Positions 44,479 to 53,320 of a stretch of DNA of 64,000 nt are shown here, one piece after another (the stretch's first letter is position 1; the number at the start of each line of letters is the position of its first letter). The notes under the pieces are model-generated. The model was not told the DNA's origin. It made no database searches and saw only the letters and a list, made by a program, of their open reading frames with translations. The position numbers and the translations under genes were made by a program. This DNA is from AP-15 sp963772965 (GTDB lineage: Bacteria > Pseudomonadota > Alphaproteobacteria > ATCC43930 > CGMCC-115725). The stretch covers positions 1,116,001 through 1,180,000 of the forward strand of contig CAVYZU010000002.1 in assembly GCA_963772965.1 (NCBI GenBank), read 5' to 3'.

Positions 44479-46536
44479 ATGTACCGCATTGGGATCGATG
44501 TCGGCGGCACGTTTACCGATCTGGTCGCGGTCGACGATGCCGGTGGGACCGTGCTCGAAAAGGCCCCGACAACTCCGGATGACCCGTCGATTGGGGTGCT
44601 TGATGGGCTGGCCTTGCTGGCCGGGCGCCTTGACCTCGACCTTTCCGCGTTGCTGGCCGCGACCGAGCGCATCGTCCACGGCACGACGGTTGCGACCAAC
44701 GCGCTGCTCGAACGCAAGGGGGCCAAGCTCGGCCTGCTGACGACCGAAGGCCATCGCGACGTGATCGAAATGCGCGAGGGGCTTAAAGACGACCGCTACA
44801 ATCTGCGGATGCCGCCGCCCGAGCAACTGGTGCCGCGAAAATTGCGGCTCGGCGTGCGCGAGCGGATGCGCGCCGACGGCCGGGTCGAAATCCCACTCGA
44901 CCAGGCCTCTCTCGACAGTGCGATCGCGGCATTGAAACGCGAGACGGTCGAAGCGGTCGCTGTGTGCTTTTTGCATTCCTGGCGCGACCCCATTCACGAA
45001 CGCGCCACTCGTGCTGCGGTCGAACGCGAATTGCCCGGCGCCTTTGTCTCGCTGTCGTCCGAGGTCTTGCCGCAGATTAAGGAATTCGAGCGGGTTTCGA
45101 CGACAATCATCAACGCCTATGTCGGGCCGGCACTGTCGCGCTATCTGGGTTTGCTCGAACACCGTCTGGCCGAAGCCGGCTACCGCGGGCCCACGTTGAT
45201 TATCCAATCCCATGGCGGGGTGGCGCCGATCGCCGAGGCCGGCCGGCTTTCTGCGGGCGCGGTGCTGTCGGGGCCGGCGGGTGGCGTTGCCGGCAGCGTC
45301 TATGCCGCAAATCTCGTCGGCGAAGGCAATCTGATCCCGTTCGATATGGGTGGAACCAGCACCGACATCTCGCTGATCGTCGCCGGCAAGCCGAGCCTCG
45401 CCAACAGCCGCCGCATCGCCGGCCACACGATCGCATTGAACAGCCTCGATATCGCCAGCATCGGCGCCGGCGGCGGGTCGATCGCGCGGGTCGATGCCGG
45501 CGGCATCCTGCATGTCGGGCCGCAGAGTGCGGGGGCGGTGCCCGGTCCCGCCTGCTATGGCGCCGGGGGGCAGCAGGCGACCGTAACCGACGCCAATCTT
45601 GTCTTGGGCTATCTCGATCCGGAGAGTTTTTCGGGCGGCCGGCGCCGGCTCGACCATGCCGCCGCCGAAGCGGCGGTCGACCGTATCGCGGCTACTCTCG
45701 GCACCGACCGGCTCGCGGCGGCGCAGGGTATCCATCGCGTCGTTAATACCAATATGGCTGAGGGGGTCCGCCTCGTCTCGGTGCGGCGCGGCGTCGACCC
45801 GCGGCATTCGGCGCTGCTCGCCTTTGGCGGTGCCGCCGGGCTGCATGCGACCGAAATCGCCCGCCAGCTCGATCTGGTCAGGGTCATCGTGCCGCGCGTC
45901 GCCGCCGTGCTGTCGGCTTGGGGGATGCTTGCCACTGATCTCCGGTTCGAGGTTTCGCGAACCCACATCGGCGACACGAGATCGCTTGACGGCGCCGATC
46001 TGCGGCGGCTGTTCGACGACATGGAGACCGAGGGGCTGTCGCGGCTGAGCGCATCGTTTGACGGGCCGGCGCAAATCTCGCGCGCGGTCGACATGCGCTA
46101 TGGCGAGCAGGTTTTCGAAATCACGGTGCCGCTCGACGAGGTCGATTGGCGTGCCGCCGATCCGCTGCCCGACATTGTCGAGCGATTTCATCGCCGCCAC
46201 GAGGCGCTTTACACCTATTCGATGCGCGACCAGGAAACCGTGCTGGTCAACGCGCGCGTCGCGGTGTCCGGGATTCTCTCGGCGCTGCCGCAGGAGCCGT
46301 TGCTGCCGGAAATCCCACCGGCACCGCCGCGCGCCGAGCGCCGCATTTGGCTCGACGCGTGGGTCGCGGCACCGGTCTACGATTTCGACGCGCTTGCTCC
46401 GGCTCAGACCATCGCTGGCCCCGCCATTATCGAATCGCCGATGACGACAGTCCTATTGCGCGCCCGCGAGCGCGCCACCATTACGCCGTTCGGTTGGCTC
46501 GACATCGCGCTGGCGTCTCGCGGCAAATTTCTTTAA
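44479..46536 (+). CDS. Hydantoinase/oxoprolinase subunit A (HyuA family)
   Basis: 685 residues, ATP-dependent cyclic-amide hydrolase subunit A. YRIGIDVGGTFTDLVAVDDA (phosphate-binding), TERIVHGTTVATNALLERKG, NAYVGPALSRYLG, GPAGGVAGS, FDMGGTSTDISLI and IGAGGGSIARVDAGG are the family motifs. Substrate may be hydantoin, 5-oxoproline or acetophenone-like carboxylation substrates. The B subunit that usually follows is absent, unless it is encoded elsewhere. It begins 21 bp after the rlmH stop. Confidence 0.92.
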   Translation: MYRIGIDVGGTFTDLVAVDDAGGTVLEKAPTTPDDPSIGVLDGLALLAGRLDLDLSALLAATERIVHGTTVATNALLERKGAKLGLLTTEGHRDVIEMREGLKDDRYNLRMPPPEQLVPRKLRLGVRERMRADGRVEIPLDQASLDSAIAALKRETVEAVAVCFLHSWRDPIHERATRAAVERELPGAFVSLSSEVLPQIKEFERVSTTIINAYVGPALSRYLGLLEHRLAEAGYRGPTLIIQSHGGVAPIAEAGRLSAGAVLSGPAGGVAGSVYAANLVGEGNLIPFDMGGTSTDISLIVAGKPSLANSRRIAGHTIALNSLDIASIGAGGGSIARVDAGGILHVGPQSAGAVPGPACYGAGGQQATVTDANLVLGYLDPESFSGGRRRLDHAAAEAAVDRIAATLGTDRLAAAQGIHRVVNTNMAEGVRLVSVRRGVDPRHSALLAFGGAAGLHATEIARQLDLVRVIVPRVAAVLSAWGMLATDLRFEVSRTHIGDTRSLDGADLRRLFDDMETEGLSRLSASFDGPAQISRAVDMRYGEQVFEITVPLDEVDWRAADPLPDIVERFHRRHEALYTYSMRDQETVLVNARVAVSGILSALPQEPLLPEIPPAPPRAERRIWLDAWVAAPVYDFDALAPAQTIAGPAIIESPMTTVLLRARERATITPFGWLDIALASRGKFL

Positions 46537-46859
46537 TCCGGCGGAAGACTGCCGCTTAAAATCGTGCCATGTCGCGCTCGCGAGAAGACGGCCCGGGCTG
46601 GGCGGATTGAGCCGAACAGCGGCGGATGATTGCGCGAGGTGTCGCCCGAGTTTACAGGCAACATGCCGCCTGACACCGGCCGTCTAGCCTACAGCGCATT
46701 GACATAGCTAACTCTTTCCCGATCGGGAGAGGCCATCGGTGCGCTTTCGCCCTGTCGGAAAATCTTACAATAGATATGGTTTACACGCATTAAGCGATTG
46801 AAACGTCAATATGGTATGAAGGTTGCACTGTAATTTCGCGTAAGTGAAAAGGGAACCTT
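46537..46859. other. Leader region of the mini PEP-CTERM genes
   Basis: 323 bases without a gene. The last 100 bases are A+T-rich compared with the flanks and probably hold the promoter, but I cannot choose hexamers with confidence. GGGAACC lies just before the first small gene. Confidence 0.5.
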
Positions 46860-47030
46860 ATGTCTTACACCCTATCTATCCTTGCAACGGCGCTGACGGT
46901 GCTGATCGGAATTTCCGCGAGTGCGTTTGCCGGCGGGATCCTTACTACGGTGCCGGAACCCGCCACCCTGACCTTGCTCGCCGTTGGCTTTGGCGGGGCC
47001 GCCGCGGTCAAGTATTTCAAACGGAAATAA
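46860..47030 (+). CDS. Mini PEP-CTERM protein 1
   Basis: 56 residues. MSYTLSILATALTVLIGISA forms a signal peptide ending near ASAFAGG. After only about 8 residues comes the sorting tag VPEPATLTLLAVGFGGAAAV followed by the basic end KYFKRK, the full PEP-CTERM pattern (PEP, hydrophobic helix, basic tail) recognised by exosortase. There is thus almost no mature domain. A GGGAACC site precedes the ATG. A paralogue follows 44 bp downstream. No exosortase gene is in the window. Function unknown. Confidence 0.75.
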   Translation: MSYTLSILATALTVLIGISASAFAGGILTTVPEPATLTLLAVGFGGAAAVKYFKRK

Positions 47031-47074
47031 CCGGCAGGTTTGCAGCAAATTTCGTTTGATGAAGGAGTGTCTCT

Positions 47075-47248
47075 ATGGCCTGCACATTATCGATCGTTGG
47101 GACGGCGTTGACGGTGCTGATCAGCTTATCTGGGAGTGCGTTTGCCGGTGTGGCGCCCCCCACTGCGGTGCCGGAGCCCGCCACCCTGACGCTGCTCGCC
47201 ATCGGTTTCGGCGGCGCCGCCGCCGTCAGATATTTCAAACGGAAGTAG
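47075..47248 (+). CDS. Mini PEP-CTERM protein 2
   Basis: 57 residues and clearly a tandem duplicate of the preceding gene. MACTLSIVGTALTVLISLSG then SAFAG (signal peptide), a short GVAPPTA spacer, VPEPATLTLLAIGFGGAAAV and RYFKRK. AAGGAG lies upstream. Both the signal peptide and the tag are conserved between the copies while the tiny spacer differs. It may be cotranscribed with the first copy. Confidence 0.78.
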   Translation: MACTLSIVGTALTVLISLSGSAFAGVAPPTAVPEPATLTLLAIGFGGAAAVRYFKRK

Positions 47249-47287
47249 CCGGCGGGTTTCGGTGTCTGCTCGGGTTGTAGAACGCTG

Positions 47288-48052
47288 TTGAGCAGCGCTA
47301 TTCCTCTATTCGGCGCCTTTGTGGCGGCCGCCGCGGTTGAAATTGCTCGGCCATGGCGACCCGTCCCACCCTTCGCCGTGGCGCGCTGGGCGAGCAATCT
47401 GGCGCTCTTCGCGCTGACGAGCGGTCTCGACTTTCTGCTGGCGCCGCTGATCGCCGCCTTGGCGTTCGCGAGCCTTACCGGCGGGTTGGCGATGTCGAGC
47501 TGGCTGCAGTTGACTGTGGGTATCCTCGCTCTCGACGCGTTGAGCTACGCAATGCACTGGGCGTTCCACGCCAGCGACACTCTATGGCGACTGCATGCGC
47601 TGCACCATTCTGACCCGGAACTCGATGTCTCCACCACGGTGCGGCACCACCCAGGGGAAGCGGTGGTGATGGCATTCGCAGTTGGCCTCCCCGCCGCGGC
47701 GGTGGGGCTGCCGCCGTTTGTGATCGGGCTCTACGCAACACTCAACCTAGCCGTGCAGTTTTTCGCACATGCAAATATCGCTCTGCCGAGCCGTCTCACA
47801 AATATTTTAGGTTGGCTGCTGATTACGCCCTCATTGCATCGGGTGCATCACAGCCGGCACCCAGCTGACATATCGACAAATTATGGCTTGGTTTTCTCGG
47901 TGTGGGACCGACTGTTCGGGACATATCGCGGTGACCCCGAATATGGCGACGCCGGCATCGAGTTCGGCGTCGACCACCTGCGCGGACCTCGTTATCAGCG
48001 CCTTGACCGCATGCTCTGGCTGCCGCTGATCGTGCGCGGCAACGGCGCCTGA
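47288..48052 (+). CDS. Sterol desaturase/fatty acid hydroxylase family membrane protein
   Basis: 254 residues with about five hydrophobic segments and the eight-histidine di-iron signature: HWAFHASD, HALHHSD, and HRVHHSRHPAD. Such enzymes hydroxylate or desaturate lipids in the membrane. The TTG at 47288 is the only start before the hydrophobic N-terminus. It lies 40 bp after the second mini PEP-CTERM gene in the same direction. Lipid substrate unknown. Confidence 0.85.
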   Translation: MSSAIPLFGAFVAAAAVEIARPWRPVPPFAVARWASNLALFALTSGLDFLLAPLIAALAFASLTGGLAMSSWLQLTVGILALDALSYAMHWAFHASDTLWRLHALHHSDPELDVSTTVRHHPGEAVVMAFAVGLPAAAVGLPPFVIGLYATLNLAVQFFAHANIALPSRLTNILGWLLITPSLHRVHHSRHPADISTNYGLVFSVWDRLFGTYRGDPEYGDAGIEFGVDHLRGPRYQRLDRMLWLPLIVRGNGA

Positions 48053-48228
48053 AAGCAGCGGACGAGCCTAGTCATCTGAGCGGGCAGTTGCTCAGACCGC
48101 GTCGCTAAAATCATCGAAAAGTCATGGAGCGGTGAGGCGGGTCACATTGACTTGTCTCGAAGTCTCCTACTTTAGGGCCAGATGGCGGACGCATCTCTGA
48201 CGATCCGCCTCAGAAGCTGGAGACCATC

Positions 48229-48576
48229 ATGATAAACATTTCAAATCCCGCGGTGGTGGCGGGTGCCCTGTTCTTGCTATTCCAGAGCGCGACCGGGCCG
48301 CCCGCGCAGAGTTGCGAGCGCCATGTCCTGTTGACCAACAATACTCATGAGGCGGTCGTCGAAGTGCATGTGTCGGATGTCGGTTCCGGGAATTGGCAGG
48401 CTGATTTATTGGGCTCCGATTTTCTGATGCCCGGCGGTTCCGTGCTGGTCGATATCGACGATCGCGATGGCCGCTGCCGAGTCGATGTCAGGACCGTGCT
48501 CGACGACGGCTCCGACCTTTTCAACCGCAGCGTCGATGTCTGCCGCAACGAGGACACCGCGGTCTCGCTGCGCTGA
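48229..48576 (+). CDS. Small exported protein of unknown function
   Basis: 115 residues with a signal peptide (about 1-28, ending near PPAQSCE). The mature part has three Cys and a beta-rich pattern, HVLLTNNTHEAVVEVHVSDV, GSDFLMPGGSVLVDIDDRDG and CRVDVRTVLDDGSDLFNRSV, ending DVCRNEDTAVSLR. No family is recognised by name; similar short proteins occur in alphaproteobacteria. ATG 48229 is clear. Confidence 0.65.
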   Translation: MINISNPAVVAGALFLLFQSATGPPAQSCERHVLLTNNTHEAVVEVHVSDVGSGNWQADLLGSDFLMPGGSVLVDIDDRDGRCRVDVRTVLDDGSDLFNRSVDVCRNEDTAVSLR

Positions 48577-48745
48577 TCTCGCGCGGGCGTTTTTTGAGCG
48601 CCGACCATTCGCAAGCGACGCTTGCCGCTGGCCCGGCCAAGCACCGCTTCGGCGATCATTGAGGTCGCCGGCAAAAATTATCTCTCGACAGCGCGGCCGG
48701 GCCAGGATGTTTAACCGCTCGGTTTAATATTCGGAGCGCCGGTCG

Positions 48746-49084
48746 TTGACCGATCTGGGCGAGGATGCGTTGAGCCATGCCCTGGGGGCAGTCGCCCACC
48801 CGGTCAGGCGCGACTTGTTGGCCCGGTTGCGCGAGCGGCCGGCGCGCGTCACCGAACTCGCCGCCGGCTTTGCGATTTCGCTGCCGGCGGTCTCGCGTCA
48901 TCTGAAGGTATTGGAGAACGCAGGCCTGGTCACCCGCAAGGTCGTGGGACGTGATCACTTTATCATCGCCAGCGAACCGGGTTGGCGCGGTGTCGCCGAG
49001 TGGGTAGAGCAGCAATCAGCCGCCTGGGATCGCCGCCTCCAGGCGTTGAAAGCCATGCTGGAGAAGCCCGATGGCGGCGCCTAG
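48746..49084 (+). CDS. ArsR-family transcriptional regulator
   Basis: 112 residues. Winged helix: ALGAVAHPVRRDLLARLRER then VTELAAGFAISLPAVSRHLK, VLENAGLVTRKVVGRDHFI. No obvious metal-binding Cys, so it is of the type paired with AHSA1 proteins. The start is TTG 48746. Its 3' end overlaps the SRPBCC gene by 14 bases, indicating coupled expression; it probably represses this operon. Confidence 0.9.
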   Translation: MTDLGEDALSHALGAVAHPVRRDLLARLRERPARVTELAAGFAISLPAVSRHLKVLENAGLVTRKVVGRDHFIIASEPGWRGVAEWVEQQSAAWDRRLQALKAMLEKPDGGA

Positions 49085-49502
49085 CCTATTCCGCGCCACC
49101 GCCTCGGTGGAGATCCGCGCGACGCCCGAGGCCGCTTTCGACGCCTGGCTCGACCCGCGTCGCGCCAGGCTGTTCCTCGCCGCCGACACCACTACAGTCG
49201 GCGAATTCGTCAACGACCCGCGCGAGGGCGGCGCCTTTCGCTTGGTCATGCAGAGCGCCAGCGATAGCTACGAACACAGCGGCCGCTACGTCGTGATCGA
49301 TCGCCCGCGTCGGCTGGTCTTCACTTGGATATCGGCCGGCACCGACCATCGCTTGTCGCTGGTGACAGTTGTCTTCACCCCGGTCGAGGGCGGCGTCCGC
49401 GTCGAGTTGGAGCACGAAGGCATCCCCGATGCCGAGCGCGCCCGCCAGCACGAATGCGGCTGGACTTCCATTTTGCGCAAGCTCGCTTCCCTCGATTTCT
49501 AA
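49071..49502 (+). CDS. SRPBCC/AHSA1-domain protein
   Basis: 143 residues, helix-grip fold for hydrophobic ligands. ATASVEIRATPEAAFDAWLD, GRYVVIDRPRRLVFTW and EHEGIPDAERARQHECGWTS are typical of the AHSA1 proteins paired with ArsR regulators. Ligand unknown. The ATG at 49071 lies inside the regulator's last codons. Confidence 0.88.
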   Translation: MAAPSLFRATASVEIRATPEAAFDAWLDPRRARLFLAADTTTVGEFVNDPREGGAFRLVMQSASDSYEHSGRYVVIDRPRRLVFTWISAGTDHRLSLVTVVFTPVEGGVRVELEHEGIPDAERARQHECGWTSILRKLASLDF

Positions 49503-49523
49503 CCCAGTCAACGGAGGTCCCTC

Positions 49524-50219
49524 ATGCCCGAAACCGTCCGGGTCACTTTTCACGATGTGCGGTTTCCCAACGAGAGCGCCGAATACCGCGCCGCGCGCGA
49601 CAAGCTGCTCGAGGCCGAGATGACCTTGCGTCGGCAAACCGAAGCGGTCGCGGCCCAGCGCCGAGCGTTGCCGCCCGGTGGTCGCGTCCCGCAAGATTAC
49701 GTGTTCGAGGAAGGCGACGATGCGCGTCCGGTGAAACTATCGGGGCTGTTCGGCGACAAATCGGTGCTGGTGCTCTACAGCTATATGTATGGGCCGGCGA
49801 TGGCGCAGCCCTGCCCGGCATGTACCTCGATCCTCGACACGCTCGACGGCGAGGCGCCTCACATCGAACAGCGCGTCGCGCTCGCCGCCGTCGCACGCTC
49901 GCCGATCGCCCGGGTGCACGCCATCGCCCGCGAGCGCGGCTGGCGGTATCTGCGGCTATTGTCGTCGGCCGCCAACAGCTACCACCCAGATTATCGCAGC
50001 GAGGACGCCAAGGGCGATCAATTGCCGATCCTCAATGTCTTTCAGCGCGGAGCCGATGGCGTGATCCGTCATACCTACGCGCCCGAATTGGCGTTCGCAC
50101 CACTGGACCCGGGTCTGGGAAGCCGCCACGTAGACATGATCTGGCCATTATGGGGAATCCTCGATTTCTCGCCCGAGGGCCGCGGCCGCGACACACACCC
50201 CAAGCTCCGTTACGAGTAA
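49524..50219 (+). CDS. DUF899 family thioredoxin-like protein
   Basis: 231 residues. KLLEAEMTLRRQTEAVAAQR, LPPGGRVPQDYVFEEGD, LFGDKSVLVLYSYMYG, PCPACTSILDTLDGEAPHI (CxxC) and LLSSAANSYHPDYRSED match the DUF899 family, a thioredoxin-fold group of unknown substrate. It follows the AHSA1 gene by 22 bp and is likely in its operon. A GGAGG-type site precedes the ATG. Confidence 0.9.
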   Translation: MPETVRVTFHDVRFPNESAEYRAARDKLLEAEMTLRRQTEAVAAQRRALPPGGRVPQDYVFEEGDDARPVKLSGLFGDKSVLVLYSYMYGPAMAQPCPACTSILDTLDGEAPHIEQRVALAAVARSPIARVHAIARERGWRYLRLLSSAANSYHPDYRSEDAKGDQLPILNVFQRGADGVIRHTYAPELAFAPLDPGLGSRHVDMIWPLWGILDFSPEGRGRDTHPKLRYE

Positions 50220-50309
50220 AGCATCGAGGGCGCATCCACTTCCGCGCCCGTGTTTTTCTCCGTGCCCTTGGCGCTTTGGTGGTGCATTTTCCGGGCCGGA
50301 GGAAGAGTA

Positions 50310-51521
50310 ATGCAGGTTCCGAACACGTTTCGCGCCGGGCCCGACGAGCGCGGCCATTTCGGCATCTATGGCGGACGCTTTGTCGCCGAGACCTTGATGC
50401 CATTGGTGTTGGCGGTCGAGGCCGCCTATGACGCCGCGCGCCGCGACCCTGGCTTTCAATGCGAACTCGATTATTATCTCGATCATTATGTTGGGCGGCC
50501 GAGCCCGCTCTATTTTGCCGAGCGGCTGACCCAGCATTTCGGCGGTGCCAAGATCTATTTCAAACGCGACGAGCTCAACCATACCGGCGCGCACAAGATC
50601 AACAACGTGCTCGGGCAGACCCTGCTCGCCCGCCGCATGGGCAAGCGCCGCATCATCGCGGAGACTGGCGCCGGCCAGCACGGGGTCGCGACCGCCACGG
50701 CTTGCGCACTGTTCGACCTGCCCTGCGTCGTCTACATGGGGGCGACCGACATCGAGCGGCAAAAACCGAACGTCTTTCGGATGAAATTGCTCGGCGCCGA
50801 AGTCGTGCCGGTGCATTCCGGGACCGCGACCCTGAAAGACGCGATGAACGAGGCGTTGCGCGACTGGGTCGCCCATGTCGACGACACGTTTTACGTGATC
50901 GGCACCGTCGCCGGCCCGCACCCCTACCCCGCGATGGTGCGCGATTTCCAGTCGGTGATCGGCCGCGAGACGCGCGAGCAGCTCCACAAAGCCGAGGGCA
51001 GATTGCCCGACTCCTTGGTCGCCTGCATCGGTGGCGGCTCGAACGCAATGGGGCTCTTTCACCCGTTTCTCGACGATCCCTCGGTCGCGATGATCGGGGT
51101 CGAGGCCGGCGGCCACGGCATCGAGACCGGATTGCACGCGGCCTCGCTAAATGGCGGCCAACCCGGCGTCTTGCATGGCAACCGGACCTATCTGCTGCAG
51201 GACGAGGACGGTCAGATCCGCGACGCGCATTCGATCTCGGCCGGGCTCGACTATCCCGGCATCGGCCCCGAACATGCTTGGCTCAGCGATCTCGGGCGCG
51301 TCCAATACGTGTCGATCACCGATCGCGAAGCGCTCGATGCGTTTCAGCTGGCGAGCCGGCTCGAAGGGATCATCCCGGCATTGGAACCGGCGCACGCGCT
51401 GGCCCATGTCGCCAAGATCGCGCCTGGCCTGCCGCGCGATCATCTGCTGGTGATGAATATGTGCGGCCGCGGCGACAAGGACATTTTCGCGGTCGCCGAG
51501 CACCTCGGGGTCGAGCTGTGA
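50310..51521 (+). CDS. trpB: Tryptophan synthase beta chain
   Basis: 403 residues. Condenses indole and serine using PLP. HFGIYGGRFVAETLMPLVLA, the PLP lysine in ELNHTGAHKINN, the phosphate loop GGGSNAMG and the C-terminal MCGRGDKD are present. The ATG at 50310 follows GGAAGAG and the conserved start, and is preferred to the upstream in-frame 50250. trpF, the usual upstream neighbour, is absent. trpA lies 740 bp downstream, separated by a toxin-antitoxin pair. Confidence 0.97.
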   Translation: MQVPNTFRAGPDERGHFGIYGGRFVAETLMPLVLAVEAAYDAARRDPGFQCELDYYLDHYVGRPSPLYFAERLTQHFGGAKIYFKRDELNHTGAHKINNVLGQTLLARRMGKRRIIAETGAGQHGVATATACALFDLPCVVYMGATDIERQKPNVFRMKLLGAEVVPVHSGTATLKDAMNEALRDWVAHVDDTFYVIGTVAGPHPYPAMVRDFQSVIGRETREQLHKAEGRLPDSLVACIGGGSNAMGLFHPFLDDPSVAMIGVEAGGHGIETGLHAASLNGGQPGVLHGNRTYLLQDEDGQIRDAHSISAGLDYPGIGPEHAWLSDLGRVQYVSITDREALDAFQLASRLEGIIPALEPAHALAHVAKIAPGLPRDHLLVMNMCGRGDKDIFAVAEHLGVEL

Positions 51522-51569
51522 GCCGGATCAGCCCCGGCGGCGCTCCAATCGCCAGACCGATCTGACAGG

Positions 51570-51833
51570 ATGACGCAGATGATCAGAGTTAAGACACGTA
51601 TTCACATTGCGCCAGACGGCACGCTGACTGGCCAAGCGCCAGGTCTTCCCGCAGGTGAACACGACGCCGAAGTCACGCTGATTGAACGCGCAGGGCCGGC
51701 AGCGCACCTGCAAGCGGAGGCCCTCCTCGCCCGCATTCGCGCGATTCAAGAGGAAGTAGCGCGCCTCCCGGTACTTGACAGCAGGCCTCCAGATCAGATT
51801 CTCGCTTATAACGAGAAAGGCCATTTCGACTGA
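51570..51833 (+). CDS. Probable antitoxin of a VapBC-type pair
   Basis: 87 residues. The basic beta-strand start MIRVKTRIHIAPDGTLTGQA and helical C-terminus (LARIRAIQEEVARLPVLDSR then PPDQILAYNEKGHFD) resemble short antitoxins encoded before PIN-domain toxins. The ATG at 51579 (MIRV) has a better-placed AGGA site than 51570. It overlaps the toxin gene (TGATG). Family name is inference from position. Confidence 0.7.
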   Translation: MTQMIRVKTRIHIAPDGTLTGQAPGLPAGEHDAEVTLIERAGPAAHLQAEALLARIRAIQEEVARLPVLDSRPPDQILAYNEKGHFD

Positions 51834-52222
51834 TGGTCATCGACAGCTCGGCGCTGATCGCTTTGCTGCTCGGCGAACCTGAGACCGAGGGTTTTGTCAC
51901 GGCCCTCACGGCTGATCCAAATCGCATGGTGAGCGCGCCTACTTACGTCGAGACTGCAATCGTGATGGTCACGCGATCGGGTCCAGACGCCCAGGAAAAG
52001 CTCAATCAGCTTCTCGTCGAGCTTGATGTCGAAGTCGTTCCATTCACGCGCGAGCAGGCTCAAATTGCTGTCATCGCCTACCGGCAATACGGTAAGGGCA
52101 GCGGCCATGCTGCGGGATTGAATTTCGGCGACTGTTTCACCTATGCGCTCGCAAAACTGAGAGATGAGCCGGTTCTATTCAAAGGCAACGACTTTGCCCA
52201 AACCGACCTACAAATCGCGTAA
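51833..52222 (+). CDS. VapC-family PIN-domain toxin
   Basis: 129 residues. PIN ribonuclease with acidic residues in MVIDSSALIALLLGEPE, SAPTYVETAIVM, and GKGSGHAAGLNFGDCFTYAL (two Asp/Gly positions), ending FKGNDFAQTDL. It probably cleaves tRNA or rRNA and is neutralised by the overlapping upstream gene. The pair sits between trpB and trpA in the same direction, so it may be cotranscribed with them. Confidence 0.9.
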   Translation: MVIDSSALIALLLGEPETEGFVTALTADPNRMVSAPTYVETAIVMVTRSGPDAQEKLNQLLVELDVEVVPFTREQAQIAVIAYRQYGKGSGHAAGLNFGDCFTYALAKLRDEPVLFKGNDFAQTDLQIA

Positions 52223-52257
52223 TAGGCGCAACGGCGCCGTTGTCTCGTGATCAGGCC

Positions 52258-53097
52258 ATGAGCCGCATCCGACAGCGCTTTGCGGCGTTGCAGGCGGAGC
52301 GCAGGGCCGGGCTGGTCGCCTATTTGACCGCCGGCGATCCTGACCGCGACACCTCGGCCCGGCTGTTCGCCGGGCTCGCTGCGGCAGGAGCCGATCTGAT
52401 CGAGATCGGGATGCCGTTTTCCGATCCGATGGCCGACGGCCCGGCGATCCAGGATGCCGGTCAGCGCGCGTTGAAGGCGGGCATGACCCTGCGCGGCACT
52501 CTCTCGATGGTGCGCGATTTGCGCCGCGAGGACGAAGCGACCCCGATCGTGCTGATGGGCTATTACAACCCGATCTATCGCTATGGCGCCGAGGCGTTTG
52601 CGCGCGATGCGGCGGCGGCAGGGGTCGATGGCGTCATCGTCGTCGATCTGCCGCCCGAGGAAGATGCGGAACTGACCGGCCCGGCGCGAACCGCGGGGCT
52701 CGATGTGATCCGGCTGGCGACGCCAACCAGCGACGCCCAGCGTCTTCCGGTCATCGTCAATGGCGCCAGTGGCTTTATCTATTACGTCGCGATCGCCGGT
52801 ATTACCGGCACCCGCTCCGCCGACTCGGCCGAGGTCGCGGCGGCGGTGGCGCGGTTGCGGCGGTTCACCGATCTGCCGGTGGCGGTCGGCTTTGGCATCC
52901 GGAGCCCGGACCAAGCAGCGGCAGTGGCCCGCGCCGCCGATGCCGCGGTCGTCGGCTCGGCCTTGGTTCAGCGCCTTGCCGCAAACCTCGACGACAACGG
53001 CCACGCCAAACCGGGCCTCGTCGAGGCTGTGCTCGGCGACATCCGCGCCCTCGCCGCCGGCATCCGAACCGCGCGCTCCACCACCCAGGCCGGCTAG
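52258..53097 (+). CDS. trpA: Tryptophan synthase alpha chain
   Basis: 279 residues. Cleaves indole-glycerol phosphate; indole passes to TrpB. AYLTAGDPD, LIEIGMPFSDPMADGPAIQD (catalytic Glu), VDGVIVVDLPPEE (catalytic Asp) and VGFGIRSPDQA are the standard motifs. ATG 52258 is preferred to 52240. accD, its common downstream neighbour, is replaced by an MFS gene remnant. Confidence 0.97.
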   Translation: MSRIRQRFAALQAERRAGLVAYLTAGDPDRDTSARLFAGLAAAGADLIEIGMPFSDPMADGPAIQDAGQRALKAGMTLRGTLSMVRDLRREDEATPIVLMGYYNPIYRYGAEAFARDAAAAGVDGVIVVDLPPEEDAELTGPARTAGLDVIRLATPTSDAQRLPVIVNGASGFIYYVAIAGITGTRSADSAEVAAAVARLRRFTDLPVAVGFGIRSPDQAAAVARAADAAVVGSALVQRLAANLDDNGHAKPGLVEAVLGDIRALAAGIRTARSTTQAG

Positions 53098-53120
53098 AGT
53101 CCCGGCAGCAGCAATCGCCG

Positions 53121-53260
53121 CTGGGCGCTCGACCTCTACGGCACGTATTTCTGGCGCGATATCGGCTCAGCAGGCATCGGTCTCGGCGCCGTCGCGATCG
53201 CTTTCACCTTCCGCCTGCCGCGCCCGCTGTCGCTCGCGTTGCCGAGCCCCGCTCTCAGCG
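53121..53260 (+). pseudogene. MFS transporter C-terminal remnant, copy A
   Basis: Translates as WALDLYGTYFWRDIGSAGIG followed by LGAVAIAFTFRLP, the last helix of an MFS permease. The same tail occurs at 57132-57422 and, in a shorter upstream segment, at 58340-58481. No start or N-terminal part is present. Confidence 0.7.
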
Positions 53261-53320
53261 CAACGCGCGTAGCTCCCCAGATCCAAGGCGCTGCGAGATA
53301 ACCAGAACCTTGCGACCCGA

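Noticed and set aside
43981..46200. 739-codon antisense ORF opposite hyuA
   Set aside because: No domain and low-complexity composition; hyuA motifs are continuous on the other strand.
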